Of a DNA stretch of 64,000 bases, positions 35,307 through 47,840 are shown piece after piece (within the stretch, counting starts at the first letter, position 1; the number at the start of each line of letters is the position of its first letter). The stretch is taken from positions 38,241,501 through 38,305,500 of the forward strand of contig NC_134370.1 of assembly GCF_035582795.1 (NCBI RefSeq). The letters are read 5' to 3'. A model generated the notes under the pieces. The model was given only the letters and a program-made list of their open reading frames with translations. It had not been told where the DNA came from and ran no database searches. The DNA comes from Mycteria americana. Its lineage: Eukaryota > Chordata > Aves > Ciconiiformes > Ciconiidae. The translations under genes and the position numbers were made by a program.

Positions 35307-37875
35307 AGATGACGGGAACGCGAAATAGAGAACAAAGAGCAGACAAACAAAATCTTAGAGGGCGGACAAGGCTGCGCTGTGCCAGGGAAGCAACCGAGAT
35401 TTGCCCAGGAAGCTGTAGGGGTGCGTATCCAAGCCCACGCACCTCTGGGCAAAGGGAAAGAGGCAGAGAGCGGAAAGCAGGCAGTGGCTCTGGGTCCCTG
35501 CTGGCTGCCTGTGCTTCGGGTTGTTTTACAGTTGATTTATACGTGTAACAGGCAATGTTTCTCTGCTGTCAGTGACATTAGGAGCTGAAATGCTGCAGAG
35601 ACGAACGGCCATTTGTCACCACAAATGAAGTCTACCTGCTCTTTTTTTTTTTCCCCTTCCATTTTCAGCTGGCCAGTCAGAGGGCAGCAGGGAGAGGGCG
35701 GCAGTGAGGAGCGTGCTTGCTTGGCACAGCAGGCTCACTGCTTTTCCCAGGTCAAAAAGGAAACCCCTTCCCCTCACCTACACCCACCTGGCCACACACA
35801 GCAAGGGGGACAAGCGGGGAAGCACTTGCTGGAAGATGGGCAACCAGCCCAGGGTCTTCTGGGCTGCTAGGAATAACTTCTCCTCCTTCCCCAGGACGTC
35901 GGGCTGGGCAGAAGATCAGCAATCTCCCATTGCCTCGGCCCCCGGCGGTTTTAGCTGCTCGCCTCCCTGCCGGGAAGGAGCTGCAGGCACTGCTCTGCCC
36001 TGCCAGCTGTGCTTGGCTGTCTCTGGCAACGGCTGGCGGGAAGCCTCCTGCCATCCTTTGCCGACTGCTCGCCCGGCCCATGCGCTCCCTTGTTCATCCC
36101 GATCTCATAAACCTCCTGATTTGTCCTTAGCACCCTGAAAACCCATCGCCCCTCCAAACGCATGGCACAAAACCTGCACTTACTCACACAAAGGGGCATT
36201 TTGCAGCATTGAGCAAGGGGGGAGGCAACAAAAGCCCCCTTTCGTGAGGACGTCATTCAGAGGCCACCAAAGAAGTGGGCACTCCCCGTGGCTGGCCAGG
36301 CTTTCTTCAAAAACCCATCCCTAACCCCTGTGGGGTGAACACCCATAAAGAGCTCCCAGGCAAGCGGAAAAGAAGGAAAAAAAGAAAAGGAGGAATTTAT
36401 TAGCAAGGAAAGCAGACTTTTTGTCTGCGGCACGTGGGACAGTTGGAGAGGCACGGCGCAGACGATTCTGCCGTGGAATCGAGCAGAAGGCTGCATCTCG
36501 AAGGCGAGCGGCAGCAGCAGGAGGAGCTGGTACTTTATGAGGGTTGTTAAAAGTTTGGGATCAGCTGGGAGGGCAATCTGGATTTCAGCACTAATTGCAT
36601 CCATTCTGATTTATCATAGAAGATTCAACTCCTGGCATTTTGCGTTTGCTCCGAAATGCTGGCATAGCTGGAAGTTGGGGAAAGAGGAGACACAGTAACA
36701 ATCTCATTGTTTAGTGTCTGACGGCCTGACTAGCTAAACATCTGCTTGAAATATTAATAACTGTCAGATGGGAACAGCTCAGGGGCTCTATACAGTTTCA
36801 CACCATCTGTTTGTAGAGTAAACACACTTATGCACAGGCGCATACACCCAACCCTTTTGTCAGAGCTTTTATTCTCTGCATTGGCATGCCAGGGGCTGCG
36901 TCCCAGGAGAGTGGGGGCAAGGGGGGCCGGAAGGGCAGCAAATTCATCTACGACTAACAATAGCAGTAGTAACGCACCCAAAGCCTAGCAGGGGCTTTGA
37001 TGCTCCCCTCTTTGATATTTCCCATCCCAGTGGAGCTTTGCTTCCTATTTAGACTGTTCTTCAGCGCAGGGTTTTGTTCTGGTTCTTGCTGTGCCCCACA
37101 CTGGCACTGAAATCAACTGACATCCCCCTCGTGCCCTGGGAAATGTGTCTTCTCACCGGGGATTTTGCATCCTTCCACCAACTCACGTGGGAGGGACGAG
37201 CCCTATGGAAACACCCCGCTATCATCACCACCTCTGCCTGCTGGCCCACTGTTCTGCTGCCAGCCATTTAATACCACACTCTGCTAAATACAGTCATTCC
37301 CCTCTTTTTCCATCCTTCATCCTTTCATTGGCTCAATTGACCTCGATTTGGTTGAGGAAGATGATGCTTCCAAATGGGGCAGCGAGAAAACCCACACCAA
37401 ACCATAAATGTGGGGCGTTCACTCTCACCGATGAAGTGACCAAGTTTTTTAGGTACCAGAGCATCTTTTCCCAGCGGAAGTAAGGTAAGAGCGAGGCAGT
37501 GAATACGTGTTGAGACACAAGCCATGTACACAACTGAAATACTCGGTGGATCCCACACAGTGAGGAGGAGGGAGAGGCAAGACCATGACCACTGGGACCA
37601 GTATCTGCAGGAGAAGCTGCTGTCTGCAGGTGAGACCTTTCAGTGCAGCACTCTCCGTGAGCTGCTGGTGTGGTGGGAACCACACACACGTCTCCCAGAG
37701 ACCAGGAAAGGTCAAGGCACCTGCTCCAAAAGTCCATGGGAGGGCTAAACCCCACCCCACCGCCAGCATCTCGCACCACTTACAAGGCTCCCCAGTCCAT
37801 CCCTTGGTGACGGGCATTGCGGAGCCACACGCGCGCCAAGGACATGGGAAAGAGAGGCAGGATGCTCCTACTCAC

Positions 37876-38034
37876 GTGGACCTGGAGGACGGTGGTGCCC
37901 ACCGTGGCGTTCTCGAAGAGGCTGACGTTGTACAGGGCCTTACTGAAAACGGGGCGGTTGTCATTCTCATTGATGAGGTTAATCTTCACGCGAGCAAAGC
38001 CAACGTGGTCCGGGACACTCTCGTTTGCAAAGAG
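37876..38034 (-). CDS. CDH23: CDH23 exon 5 of 19 (EC4 end, EC5 start)
   Basis: 159 nt, 53 codons, phase 0 at both ends. It begins LFANESVPDHVGFARVKINL, carries the EC4/EC5 linker NENDNRPVF and the EC5 A strand ALYNVSLFENATVGTT, and ends VLQVH. It holds three sequons (NES, NVS, NAT). Acceptor TCTGCCCAG, donor GTGAGT. The 795 bp intron before it is short; the intron after it is 15.5 kb, the largest seen complete in the window. Confidence 0.96.
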
Positions 38035-38829
38035 CTGGGCAGAGATGGGAAGCGAAAGGGAGGGTTGGAGACACTATTTGTGAAGCTTGGGAGAGTTATC
38101 TATTCTTCTTTAATAGAGAAAACAACGTTCTCCTGAGCTCCCTCATCAGATAAGCCAGCTCAGTGCTAACCACCAAAGCATGGATGCTCAAAAAATAGAA
38201 GAGCCCCTTCCCTCTTCCCCGGGAGCTGCTCAGCTCTGGGTGACCCCAGCCCTTGAGCGAGCCGAACACCCTGTAACCACCTGCCCTGAACAGCCCCAGC
38301 CTCCACCTGGCTAACTGGGGAACCAGGACCTGCCACCCCACCGCAGCCTGGAGCAAGGGTAGAAAGGCTTTTGCTCATCTTTCTCCACCAGTGGTATGAA
38401 AGCCCCTCTGCCAGGACTAACACCGCCGGCGTGGTATAAGCCTGCTTTGCCTTCCTTGCGAATTTACAGCTCAGGCAGAGAGTGGGACAAAGCTGGAGCA
38501 GGCAGCTGGGGAGAGCTTTGGTGCCCGATAGGGGCACTTAAAGTTTGGTGCTCTATAAAGCTTTTGCAGCCCCGTGACGTAGCAAGGGGGAACATGCTCT
38601 TGCAGCTGAGCCTTTGGATGTTGGAAAGAGAGAGAAGGCACAGAGCAAATCTCTTCCCCACCCCCTTCTTTTCTTTCTTATTATTATTTCCATTTTTTGG
38701 CCATTTTGTAATGTGCCGGAGTTTCATAGTGTGGATTAGAGAGAGGAAGAGAGAAACCTGGTTAATGGTCACTCCTAGGTCACTCTTAAAAATATGGTTG
38801 TCCCATAGAGCACAGGGGTGCAGCCTTAC
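38035..38829 (-). other. CDH23: CDH23 intron 4/5
   Basis: 795 bp, normal ends. Nothing recognised. Confidence 0.9.
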
Positions 38830-38979
38830 TGAAAATTCGTAGCGAGGAATGGTCTCAAAGTCCAGCGGCACTGCCACGCGGACACGGATGTCCGCCTTCC
38901 CCTGGATGGAGGTCGGCGAGATGATGAAGTGGTTGGAGTTGTTGCCCACCAGGTAAACCTCGAAAACGCTGTTGGGTCC
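38830..38979 (-). CDS. CDH23: CDH23 exon 4 of 19 (EC4 core)
   Basis: 150 nt, 50 codons, phase 0 at both ends. It encodes GPNSVFEVYLVGNN, the ISPTSIQGKADIRVRVAV block and PLDFETIPRYEFS. Joined to the previous exon it gives DKDEGPN, a textbook DxDxGxN cadherin calcium motif. LDFET replaces LDRE but keeps the glutamate. Acceptor CTCCTTTCCCAG, donor GTAAGG. Confidence 0.95.
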
Positions 38980-39912
38980 CTGGGAAAGGAGAGAGGAAAG
39001 TTGACAGTGACAAAGGAGGAAGGGCCCGGCACAGCTGCTGGGTAAGGCTGCGGGCAGCCGGGGCCAGCCTGGGGGCAAGCGCAGAACAAAAGCACCAGCC
39101 CAACTGCAAAGCCTGTGCATCAGATGCAGACCTGCCAGTGCCAGCAGCTTGGGCACAGCCCTTCCCCTTTGGACATGTGAAAACAGATACCATGCAATTA
39201 CCGGAGACGCAGGGGAGCGTTTCTCTGCTTGCATTTGGTTAACTGAGTCATACAGTTCAGCACGGGCCTTAAGCACTCTTTGTTGTGTTTTATTACACAT
39301 ACTGGGTGTACAACGCATGATTTCTATAAATCTTCTTTTCACATGCACTCATTTTATACAAAATCTATGTGCACGTGAAAGAAATGCGTCCCTGGGATAA
39401 ACCTGCACAGCACACGACTCGAGGGAAAATCCCCTTTACTGTTTCAAGATCCATGCACCACACAGGGTATCACACACTGGTATTTCATCGCCTCATGCTG
39501 GGCCGCACGGCATGGGTGCCTCTCCCAGGCAGAGGGCTCTTTCCAGTAAGACAGCTCAAAATGGGAACTGGAAAACTCCTCCTCTCCCAAGACCTGGCCA
39601 GCAAAGCAGCAGGACCACCGACGTACTGACAGCAGCATTTCAGGACCCTCGCTACGGGCACGGCACACCTTCCCAAAGCACAGCCCAGCAGAGCACGTGA
39701 AAAGCAAGTTCAGAAGCTGCCAGAGCCGAATTTCCAATTTTCCCCAAATGACCTCCCTCCATCAGAAAAGGGGACCAATTAAATGCACGAAGGGGCACTA
39801 ATAGCAAAAGCTGGCTAAGCATGACTGCCGAGAGCCGGTGACATGAGCAGAATCCCTGCTTGCCCTCCTTCTCCCCGCACCCCCTGGAGCGGGGCCAAAC
39901 TAAGCATCTCTG

Positions 39913-39981
39913 GTGGAGCCACACAGCAGGAGCAAGCCCCGAGGGCACCCGTGGAGCCACACGAGCAAGTCCCGAGGGCAC
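39913..39981. repeat. Two-copy 38 bp tandem duplication
   Basis: GTGGAGCCACAC, AGCAAG and CCCGAGGGCAC occur in the same order in both copies; the second copy lacks about six bases. Confidence 0.8.
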
Positions 39982-41399
39982 ACACCACCCCAGGAGGCCC
40001 AGTAATGCTCAGCTGGTGGACGACGGCTGAGGGAACAAAAGGGACCCGTCTCAGGGCAGACTCAGCTCCTTCCAAAAGCTCTTTTGCTGGCAAACTGGGA
40101 TGTGCCAACCCGGCACGAGTGAGGGATGCTCCCTGACACCGGTACACAGCCTGGGAGGGAGGGAGCAGAGGATATGGAGAATGGCAGGAGGAAGCATCAC
40201 TCCCCAAGCTGTTATTTCGTACCCTATCCTTAAAATGCCAATTTATAACAAACAACCATTTTCTACCAGCGACAAAAAGACATTTCATTGAGGAATTTCT
40301 GCCCAGCTCTGCTGCCAAGCCCTCGGTATCTTTCCTGGGGCCCAGTGACCTCCCCACAGTACACGAAAGCACCTTTCATGGTGGCAAGATGCGAAGGATT
40401 TTCTTGGAAGCCGGAGAGACGCGAGTTTGTTGGAGGCATGAGATAAAAGTTGAAACATCAAAAGAAACCCAAGTATTTGTGGGAAGAGAGCTGGGTGGAT
40501 TAATTCTCCTCCAGCTGGGGAAGGAGATCAGCCTCCAGATACCCACCATCCCTAATTAGCAGCCCCTCGAGTGCCTCAGTCTCCCCATGTGAGGTCTGGA
40601 GAAGGGGAATACATCTGCCTCTCGGGAGGGCTGCTGCGAGTTGCCATTTATATATTTATTCGGCTATTTATTTTTTTGTTTCTGCCCCCATGCTGCTTTC
40701 CTTGCTCCCAGTTCCCGGAGCCTGCGAGCCCCCTGCGGATGGCTGAAAGCAGATCTGAATATTCGAATTGTTATCAGCTGCCCAGCAGAAGGGGCTGGCT
40801 CAGCCCGGCTCACAGCTAGTACCCCCCACTCTGGAGGAAGCCACGGGGAGCTGCTTACATTTTCCCCACCCCTTCCTACCTGCTCCTGTCACCCAGAGCA
40901 AACAACAGATCTGAAACGTGTTCGTGAAGAAGAAAAACAAGCGCTGTCTCCCCAGGCTCGCAAAGGTCCTGGTGTGCAGTGGTGGGCTCACGGCCGAGCA
41001 TCATCTCTTTGCGGTGCCGAGGATGAGCACAGGATGCACGGGTGTGCTATCGACCTGCTCGTTTCCCCCCTCCAACCCCTTACCCACAAGCTCCTGTATT
41101 GCTCTAGGTTTTTCCCATCACTGAAACCAAAATTGCTCCTTTGCCTTCCTTTAGAGGCATAAATTAATGAGCAGCCTTCCAAACCCTACAATAATAAACC
41201 TGTCTGCATGCACCCTCCATCCGAAACAAATTGAGCCATAAAGAAATAGGCTTTGGAGGGAAGTTCGTTATTGCACAAAGCCGGGACGTGGCCGCATGTT
41301 TCCCAGCTCATCTCATCCCGTGCCAGCACACGGGGCCAGCACTCGCTGCGGCTCAAGGCTGCTGCCCGCTGCCTCCTTCCCAGCAATCAAACCTCCTCC

Positions 41400-41530
41400 C
41401 AGCCGTAGCCGGTGCCGCAACTGATGGAAATTTCATGTCAATTCAGCTAAAAGACAATTGTAGCTGCAGTTGGGCATAATTATTACTTTGTTCTTCGTGC
41501 GCGTATTCCTCGGAGTGTGTAATAGGAGCC
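41400..41530. promoter_or_regulatory. Candidate conserved noncoding block
   Basis: Non-repetitive sequence with ATAATTATTACTTTG and GTGCGCGTATTCC, different in composition from its surroundings. Inference from appearance only. Confidence 0.2.
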
Positions 41531-42853
41531 GCATCACGTCCCTGCTGCCACAATGCCAGCATCAACCTCATGCCGATACCTGACTTCCAAAAAAGCAACC
41601 GCTGACTGGTCTATGCCAAATGCTTCATATTTGACCAATTTGTGATGGACCAGTTTGCCAGCCCCACGTGTGCAATCCTCATCTTAATATTTAAGGGGGC
41701 TGGAGCAGAGGGGAGACCATCCCTGGGCATGGCTAGCACAGCACGGACCGGCAGGCAAGGGCAGAAACTCAGGTGTGAGGCTGTGAGATGCCAGGAGGTG
41801 GGCACGTGTGTCCCTCCAGAGGTCCCAGGCACCATGTGGGACCTGCTCATGTACCTGCTATGAATCATGGCCAAAAATCTGCTCTCCCAACCTGCAAGAC
41901 ACGGTCACAGGACATGGTTCACCACAAATCAAGGAACCCCTTCCCACATCAGGAGGCCAGGAGCAGCCACATCAGCTGTTCCAGCTTTGACTGAGGATGA
42001 ATCATAAGCTTTATCCCTGCTTTTTCACCCAATGTCGCCCGCCCACTGGCTTCATCCGTCACTCCTACTCCCACCCAGCCCCTTCCTCATGGGAGTGCAC
42101 ATGGAAATGCTTCAGAAATTATTCAACCTTCCACCAGTCAAACCAAGTATTTAGCATCATTTACCAATGGCTACACAAAAACTCAAAGTAAAAAAGAAAA
42201 CCCAGAACCCTAGGCAGGCAAACAACCCTTCTTCAACAATACCACTCTCTGAAATCACTGAGGTGCCCAGGTAGGCTGGTGGCCTGCAATCATTTTCAGC
42301 ACAAAGTGAGCTAGCTTTGGAAAAAGCAAAAGCAGCCTGGGATCCTCAGTTTTCTTTTCTTCATGCTGACTCGGTACAGGGCCCCCTTTGATTCCCTCTA
42401 CCCTAGCTCAGCTGCAGCTTGCTTTTCCAAAATGGAGAGCCCTGCCCTTCTGAAGCACAAAATCCAGCATAACTTCAGTTTTCCTCCCAGCCACTTTCTA
42501 GGCATGGGCTATTACCTACAAAAAGCTGAGGAGTGTTTAATATCCCTCATTCTGGCAAGTTTGCAAAGAAAGGAAACTGCTAAGAGTTCAGGAGTGGTGG
42601 AGGAGGAAGGGAAAAAAAAAAAAGAGTGTTTTTTTTTTTAAAAAAAAGCAATTAGTGCCTCTTTGTATGGCTTGGATACCTTATGCTAGGTTCTAGCTAG
42701 TCAGAGACAAATAATGCTTAATCCTTCCTTTGAAAACACAAAGCATAAAGAGGGTTATTCTCTCCACCCACTTCAAGGCATTTAACTCGAGTGCTCTGAA
42801 TAGCCCCTCCAGAGTTGCCTGCCTCCCTCCCGCTGCCCAGCCAGCCAGCTCAG

Positions 42854-42912
42854 GCTCCCAGCACCCATTGCTTGCTCCCAGCACCCATTGCTTGCTCCCA
42901 GCACCCATTGCT
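42854..42912. repeat. Three-copy 20 bp minisatellite
   Basis: GCTCCCAGCACCCATTGCTT is repeated perfectly twice and then again but for its last base. Perfect copies suggest recent expansion. Confidence 0.95.
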
Positions 42913-45900
42913 CACCCAGCACCCAAGCACAACGGCATCACGACCCATTCGAGGGCTCACTGGGCACAGGCGCTTGCCCCTGCATCCCTAAGGACCTCAC
43001 TGGGGTTGCAGGTGATGCAGGATGCCTGGAGCAAAATGCTCCCCAGCCTTTCTGATCGTCCTCCTCATGCTGCCAGCCCTTTTCTTCCATCTTTCTGTCC
43101 GTCCTAAGTGGCAGTCCTTGCCCGCTCCCCCACTTCCGCAGGAGTTTTCTCCTTCCCTGCTCTCCCCAGGTTATCTGCTGAATTCCACACACGCCTGCAC
43201 AGACGGGATCAATCCGAGGCTGCCTCGCCTTCAGCTTATCTCTGCTCCAAATGATTGATTTTCCCTCTTTAAGGGTAATTTGCTGGTGAATTCCATGTAT
43301 TGCAAAAACCCCTGTGAAATCTAATTCAGCCCGACCGGCAGCTGGCACTTTTGGGAGAGAATACTCAAGCGCCGTCAATTCCCCTTTACAGTTCCTTGCC
43401 GTGTAGATCATATTTATAGTGTGCGTGTCTGTCATATGCATATATATGCTACAGATGATTCATATATTGCACCTGCACACGCATGGGCACATACGATATG
43501 CCTATGCAAGTCTCTGATGTAGCTTTTTGCAACAAATACTGTGTATTCCCATGGCCCGGATTTTCTTTTTTTAAATTCCCCATTTATCTTCCTCAATATG
43601 CTTATTTTGGAGAATTGTTTCAAAATTATTTTAAAATGTCAGACCATCATCCTTCTGCTTTATACAGCCTCTGCCCTTTTCTTCCTCTTCAGTCAACCGC
43701 GTCAAGGAAAATCAAGTGAGAGCCACGGTAGAAGAGCTGGTTTCTCTGGTGTGCCCTGGGAAAGTCTGCTGCCGTTTCTCTTAATATACCTCTGTGGATC
43801 TTGCAGAGATAGGAAGCTCAAATGGGGGATGCCCTGAAGGACGCCCTACTCCTTTTTCCCTGCATGGTCAAACCCTTGCCTTCTTTCTAAAATACTGCAT
43901 CAAGCCACCAGGCTGTAAAATACCAGCGTACCCAGAAAGGATATCCATGTCCCCCACCTCAACCAGCCTTGGAGCAAATGAGCCTGAGCTAACCAGCCCT
44001 CCAAATTAACGCAAACTTATTCCATAGTTCAGGGGTCTTGCTCTCAACCTGGAAACAAACTTTGCTGCAAAAGTGGATAATTCAAGGCTTTAATATTCCA
44101 CCTCATACACAGGATTTATTCGTCCCTGCTGATCTATCGCAACGTGAATGACAGGAGAATCCAACAGCAGCCTGGGAGTGTATATACGTACTGGTCTTCT
44201 GCGGTGTCCAGTTGAGTATAGGCTCAGTCTAAATACTGGGAAACTTTCACAGATTTTCATAAACAGCTCTCCTACGGCTTTGGAAAGGTATTCAAGTGGC
44301 TTGCTGTCTATCTGGCAGAGAGAAACTCAGCTGCACAGAGGTTAATGCTTTTTTCTTCGTTCATAGAAGGCCGGGTCCAAAACCCTGTGCAAATCCTGTG
44401 TACTGATTTCTCCTGTGTTCAAGTGTTTTCAATAAGCCGTAAAGAATGCAAAAAGAAAAACCAGCAACACCTGGTTGAACACCTCTCGGCTGCACCCCAA
44501 ATCCACGCCTGGGGTCATCTCAGCTCAACCTGGGTGCATCCTCTTGAGATGCTCCCTGTCGCACCTCGCACCCCCAGCCAGCTCCTCTTGGAGCAAGACC
44601 ATGACCACATTTGAGGGACAGCAGCTGGGAGTTTGCAAGGGACAGACTCAGAGGAACGGGTTTCTCCTTGGAGGCACCCCGCTTAGGTACCTGGTCTGAG
44701 ATGTTAATGCCAGCCTAGCTCCAGAAAAGCACTTAAACACAGAGGTAAAATCAAGCGCATGCTTTCAAGCGTGGTCTTGTGTGCAGCGTAAATACATTTT
44801 TAAGTGCTTTGCTGAATCAGTTAATCTAACTCCTTCAAAAAGCAATCATTTAAGTTTGTGCAAAATACACCAGAAGAAAGAAAGACCAAAACCCCACCAT
44901 TTAAAAAGGCCGCGTGGGCCTGGTTACAAAACACCTTCTTGTTTAACGGTCTTGGCAGCCCACGCAGTGTGTTTTAAGGGCCAGACCCACGTGACACCCC
45001 TTTCTCCAGCTCTACAAAGACACAACCGGGGTGCCATGACAGGCAGGTTCCCCAAAGCCACCCAACCCCACAGGACCCCTCTGCGGGGCAAGGTTCAGAC
45101 ATGGGTTGCTCCATCCAAGTAGGACCTCAACAAGCGTGATGGCTGAAGGAACAGCATCAAAATTTGCTGGAGGGGCCAGAAGGCGGCTGGATGGCTTGGC
45201 TCAGGAAAGAAACCAACCTGCCAAGGGGCTCTCCTGGGACTTATGACATGGGTTGGGAGGCAGGAGACAAAACTCGAGCAAAATGATCTTCCCCAAGACT
45301 CTAGCTTTGATTTCATGTGCCTCTATCCATCTGCTCTCATTTTATTTAGCTGCTCTCCCTGGAGACATGCATAATTCTCGTCTTGTTTTCCTTTGCCCCT
45401 TACACAAATGAGTCGTGTCATCTCCAGCGTAAAGGCCATGTTGGTGAAATAGCTTCTGTCAGCCATGTCCTCAGTTACATCTCTGCCTGAAGACCTGGGT
45501 CCTCGCTGTCCCATCCCTCCACCCCTGCACCCACAGAGAGCCAAGAGAGCCTGGCGCCACCTCAGCTACCTCAAATCCAGATGGTTTGTAAAAGCCTCGC
45601 AACTCTCATGAGGTACTTGAGCATCCAAAATACCACCATCGGGCAACCATCTTCCCTTTCTGTAAGTTGTTTACTGAAAGTTTGGGGGTCTTGGGACTTC
45701 TATAAATACACTGCCCAGGAAGCAGTGCTAGAACAAGCCTGGTTGCAGATGCAGTCCCACTTCTCTCTCATACACATCTTTTTCACGACCTGGGTATCCT
45801 CTCCCCATTTTTTCCCCCCAAAGTGCTACTTTGATGGTTAATCCAATTGCAAGCGTCCACAAGGGGAAATAAGAAAGATCCACCTCAGGTTAATGCAGAA

Positions 45901-47651
45901 AAAAACCCCAATTGCTTATAACTTTCCTCCCTCCAGATATTCCAAGACATCAGCTCTCCTGTACTTCTTATCAGTGAAAATAATGCTACTGTCAAAGCAA
46001 TCTGTGCTAATATGACGGTCTCCAAAGATGCGTACAGTAAAACTCCTTCAGACTCCCTTAGCGCAAGAGGTCCTCTCTCAGCAGTTTTAAAAATCTCAGC
46101 CAATTCTTTTGGGGAAATCTCAGGAAGTTAAAGAAATACACCAAAAGAATGAATCTATTTTTTGCTGGTGTGATCGGGAAGGCAAGGCTATTTTTTATTC
46201 TCCCATTTTAAAATTAGCAAGGCTGAAAAGTGAATTCTTGAATGGGAGTCACTCCAGTAAAATGAGCTTTTAACCAGAAATAATGACAGATCCTTCATCC
46301 TTCTGGCACAAACAGAAGTGTTACAATGCCCTTCAAGAACGGATCTGCTGACATCTCTCAGAAAGCACGACAGCAGCTCTATTCAGAAACTATCCTAAGC
46401 ATCTGTCATATCCATATCTTCTTTATTAGCAATTGACATTTTCAAGAAAAAACAGTCTCTTTATCTGCTTAATAGCTCATCTGCACCTCTTCAGGCTGAA
46501 CTCATAACTCTCGGATGGTGACACCATGTCACAAGTAGGTTATTAGTTCTGTGTCATAATCACTTCACGTGAAAAAAAATGGGATTTCTGGGTGGCTTTG
46601 CGAGACTTGGTGAACTCCACCCAGGGCTGGGGAAAAGCAAATCCATCATTTCAGCCAGCAAAGGCATCTTAGAAGATGAATATTTTAATCGACCCACCGG
46701 GATTTCGGGGGGCAGGCAGAGATGTTCTATTTCGTATTCCTCGGTGCCATCACATCGTTTACCTGGAGCATCAGGAAAACATCCTGACGATGCCATTTAT
46801 TTTGACAAGCCCTCTCCCCTCATCTCTCGCTGGGCCTGAAGAGGAATAGGGACAGCACGAGCCTGTAGCCTCAGCAGCCAGAGCCTTTCCGAGGGATTTC
46901 GGAAAGTTCACCATGAGGTGTCAGCACTTGTTTGAAGCAGATACCAGGCAGCGTGGCGGGGTTGGAGGGTCCGCACACACAGAGACAGCCAGATGTGAAC
47001 TGAACAAGTCAAATAATCAGAGTAATTGAAGGCTGCAAGCCCAGGGCTGGAAAACATGTTGCAATCCCTATGTGGCGTGGACCAGCGCATAACTGGCTCC
47101 ATTAACACGAGGGAGGAACAAGCCTCCAATGCTACCGGCTCGTTTGCAGTGATGAGCTGGTATCCCAGTCCCTCCACGCTTCCTCCAGCCCCACGCCAGC
47201 GAGTATCTCTTACCTCCTCCCCTGACAGCAGCAGTACACGTCCCCGCCGGGACAGAGAGCCTGGAGGTCCTTTCTTTCCCCTCCCTGGCAGGTCCCCTGG
47301 GAGCCCTGCAGAAAACCTCCTCCCTTTCTAAAACAGACTGGCAAAGGGCTGCCTGACACGAGCTCTCAGAAGCGGGAGAGAATCAGCATCCTGCACAATC
47401 CTATTTTCTGGCTCTCAGTGGCTGTGCAATCCTCACTGCACTAAAGCACCTGCTGTGCCTGCGCTCTGGGAAGGGTGGCTGCACTCGGGGGACTGAGCAA
47501 ATGGAGCAAGGGCAGCAGTAAGAGCTGAAAAATTGGGTATCCGGACATAACCGTGCACCTCATCACAGGTCAGTTGGTGACTTATCTTTCCCTGCACCCC
47601 CCAAAACCCACCAGTGCTGGACAGAAGCGCCCACGGCAGGGGATACCTCAC

Positions 47652-47840
47652 CTCGTCTTTGTCCTGCACCTGGATGAAGAGGGGAAGGGCAAAGCCCACC
47701 TGGGCCAGCTCCGGGATGGCCACACTGTACTCCGAGCTGTTGAACTCGGGCGCGTTATCGTTAATGTCAATGACTAGGATGTTGAAAGTGGTGGTGACGG
47801 TGGCGTTGGAGGGTGTGCGGTCATCATTCAGCTCTGTCCC
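47652..47840 (-). CDS. CDH23: CDH23 exon 3 of 19 (end of EC3, start of EC4)
   Basis: 189 nt, exactly 63 codons, phase 0 at both ends. It begins GTELNDDRTP, contains an NAT glycosylation sequon, the EC3/EC4 linker motif DINDNAPEF, the EC4 A strand NSSEYSVAIPELAQVG, and ends QVQDKDE. Acceptor CTCCTTGCAG, donor GTGAGG. The exon stops inside the DxD calcium motif of EC4, which the next exon completes. Mammalian CDH23, as recalled, has two more residues at this junction. Confidence 0.95.

Larger units (their letters stand above)
22368..37875 (-). other. CDH23: CDH23 intron 5/6 (15.5 kb)
   Basis: The largest complete intron here. It contains a candidate regulatory block with a DR1-like site (27590-27780), an AT dinucleotide run (31638-31653), a 13-base G run (32049-32061), a possible retroposed 3' end with an 18-base A run (34648-34695), a GGAT-rich microsatellite (35273-35306) and AT-rich patches near 24710-24790 and 29560-29670. 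No convincing gene. Confidence 0.88.
38980..47651 (-). other. CDH23: CDH23 intron 3/4 (8.7 kb)
   Basis: It contains a 38 bp-period duplication (39913-39981), a candidate conserved block (41400-41530), an adjoining A run, T run and A run (42609-42648) and a three-copy minisatellite (42854-42912). I looked for a 6 nt microexon for the two residues mammals have at this junction; a segment that short cannot be identified with confidence, and none is needed for the frame. Confidence 0.88.

Noticed and set aside
38464-39348. 294-codon minus-strand open frame
   Set aside because: Only 38830-38979 is a real exon; the rest is intron read through both splice sites.
38980-47651. 6 nt microexon to supply the two extra EC4 residues of mammals
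   Set aside because: Cannot be identified by eye, and the direct join already gives a canonical calcium motif.
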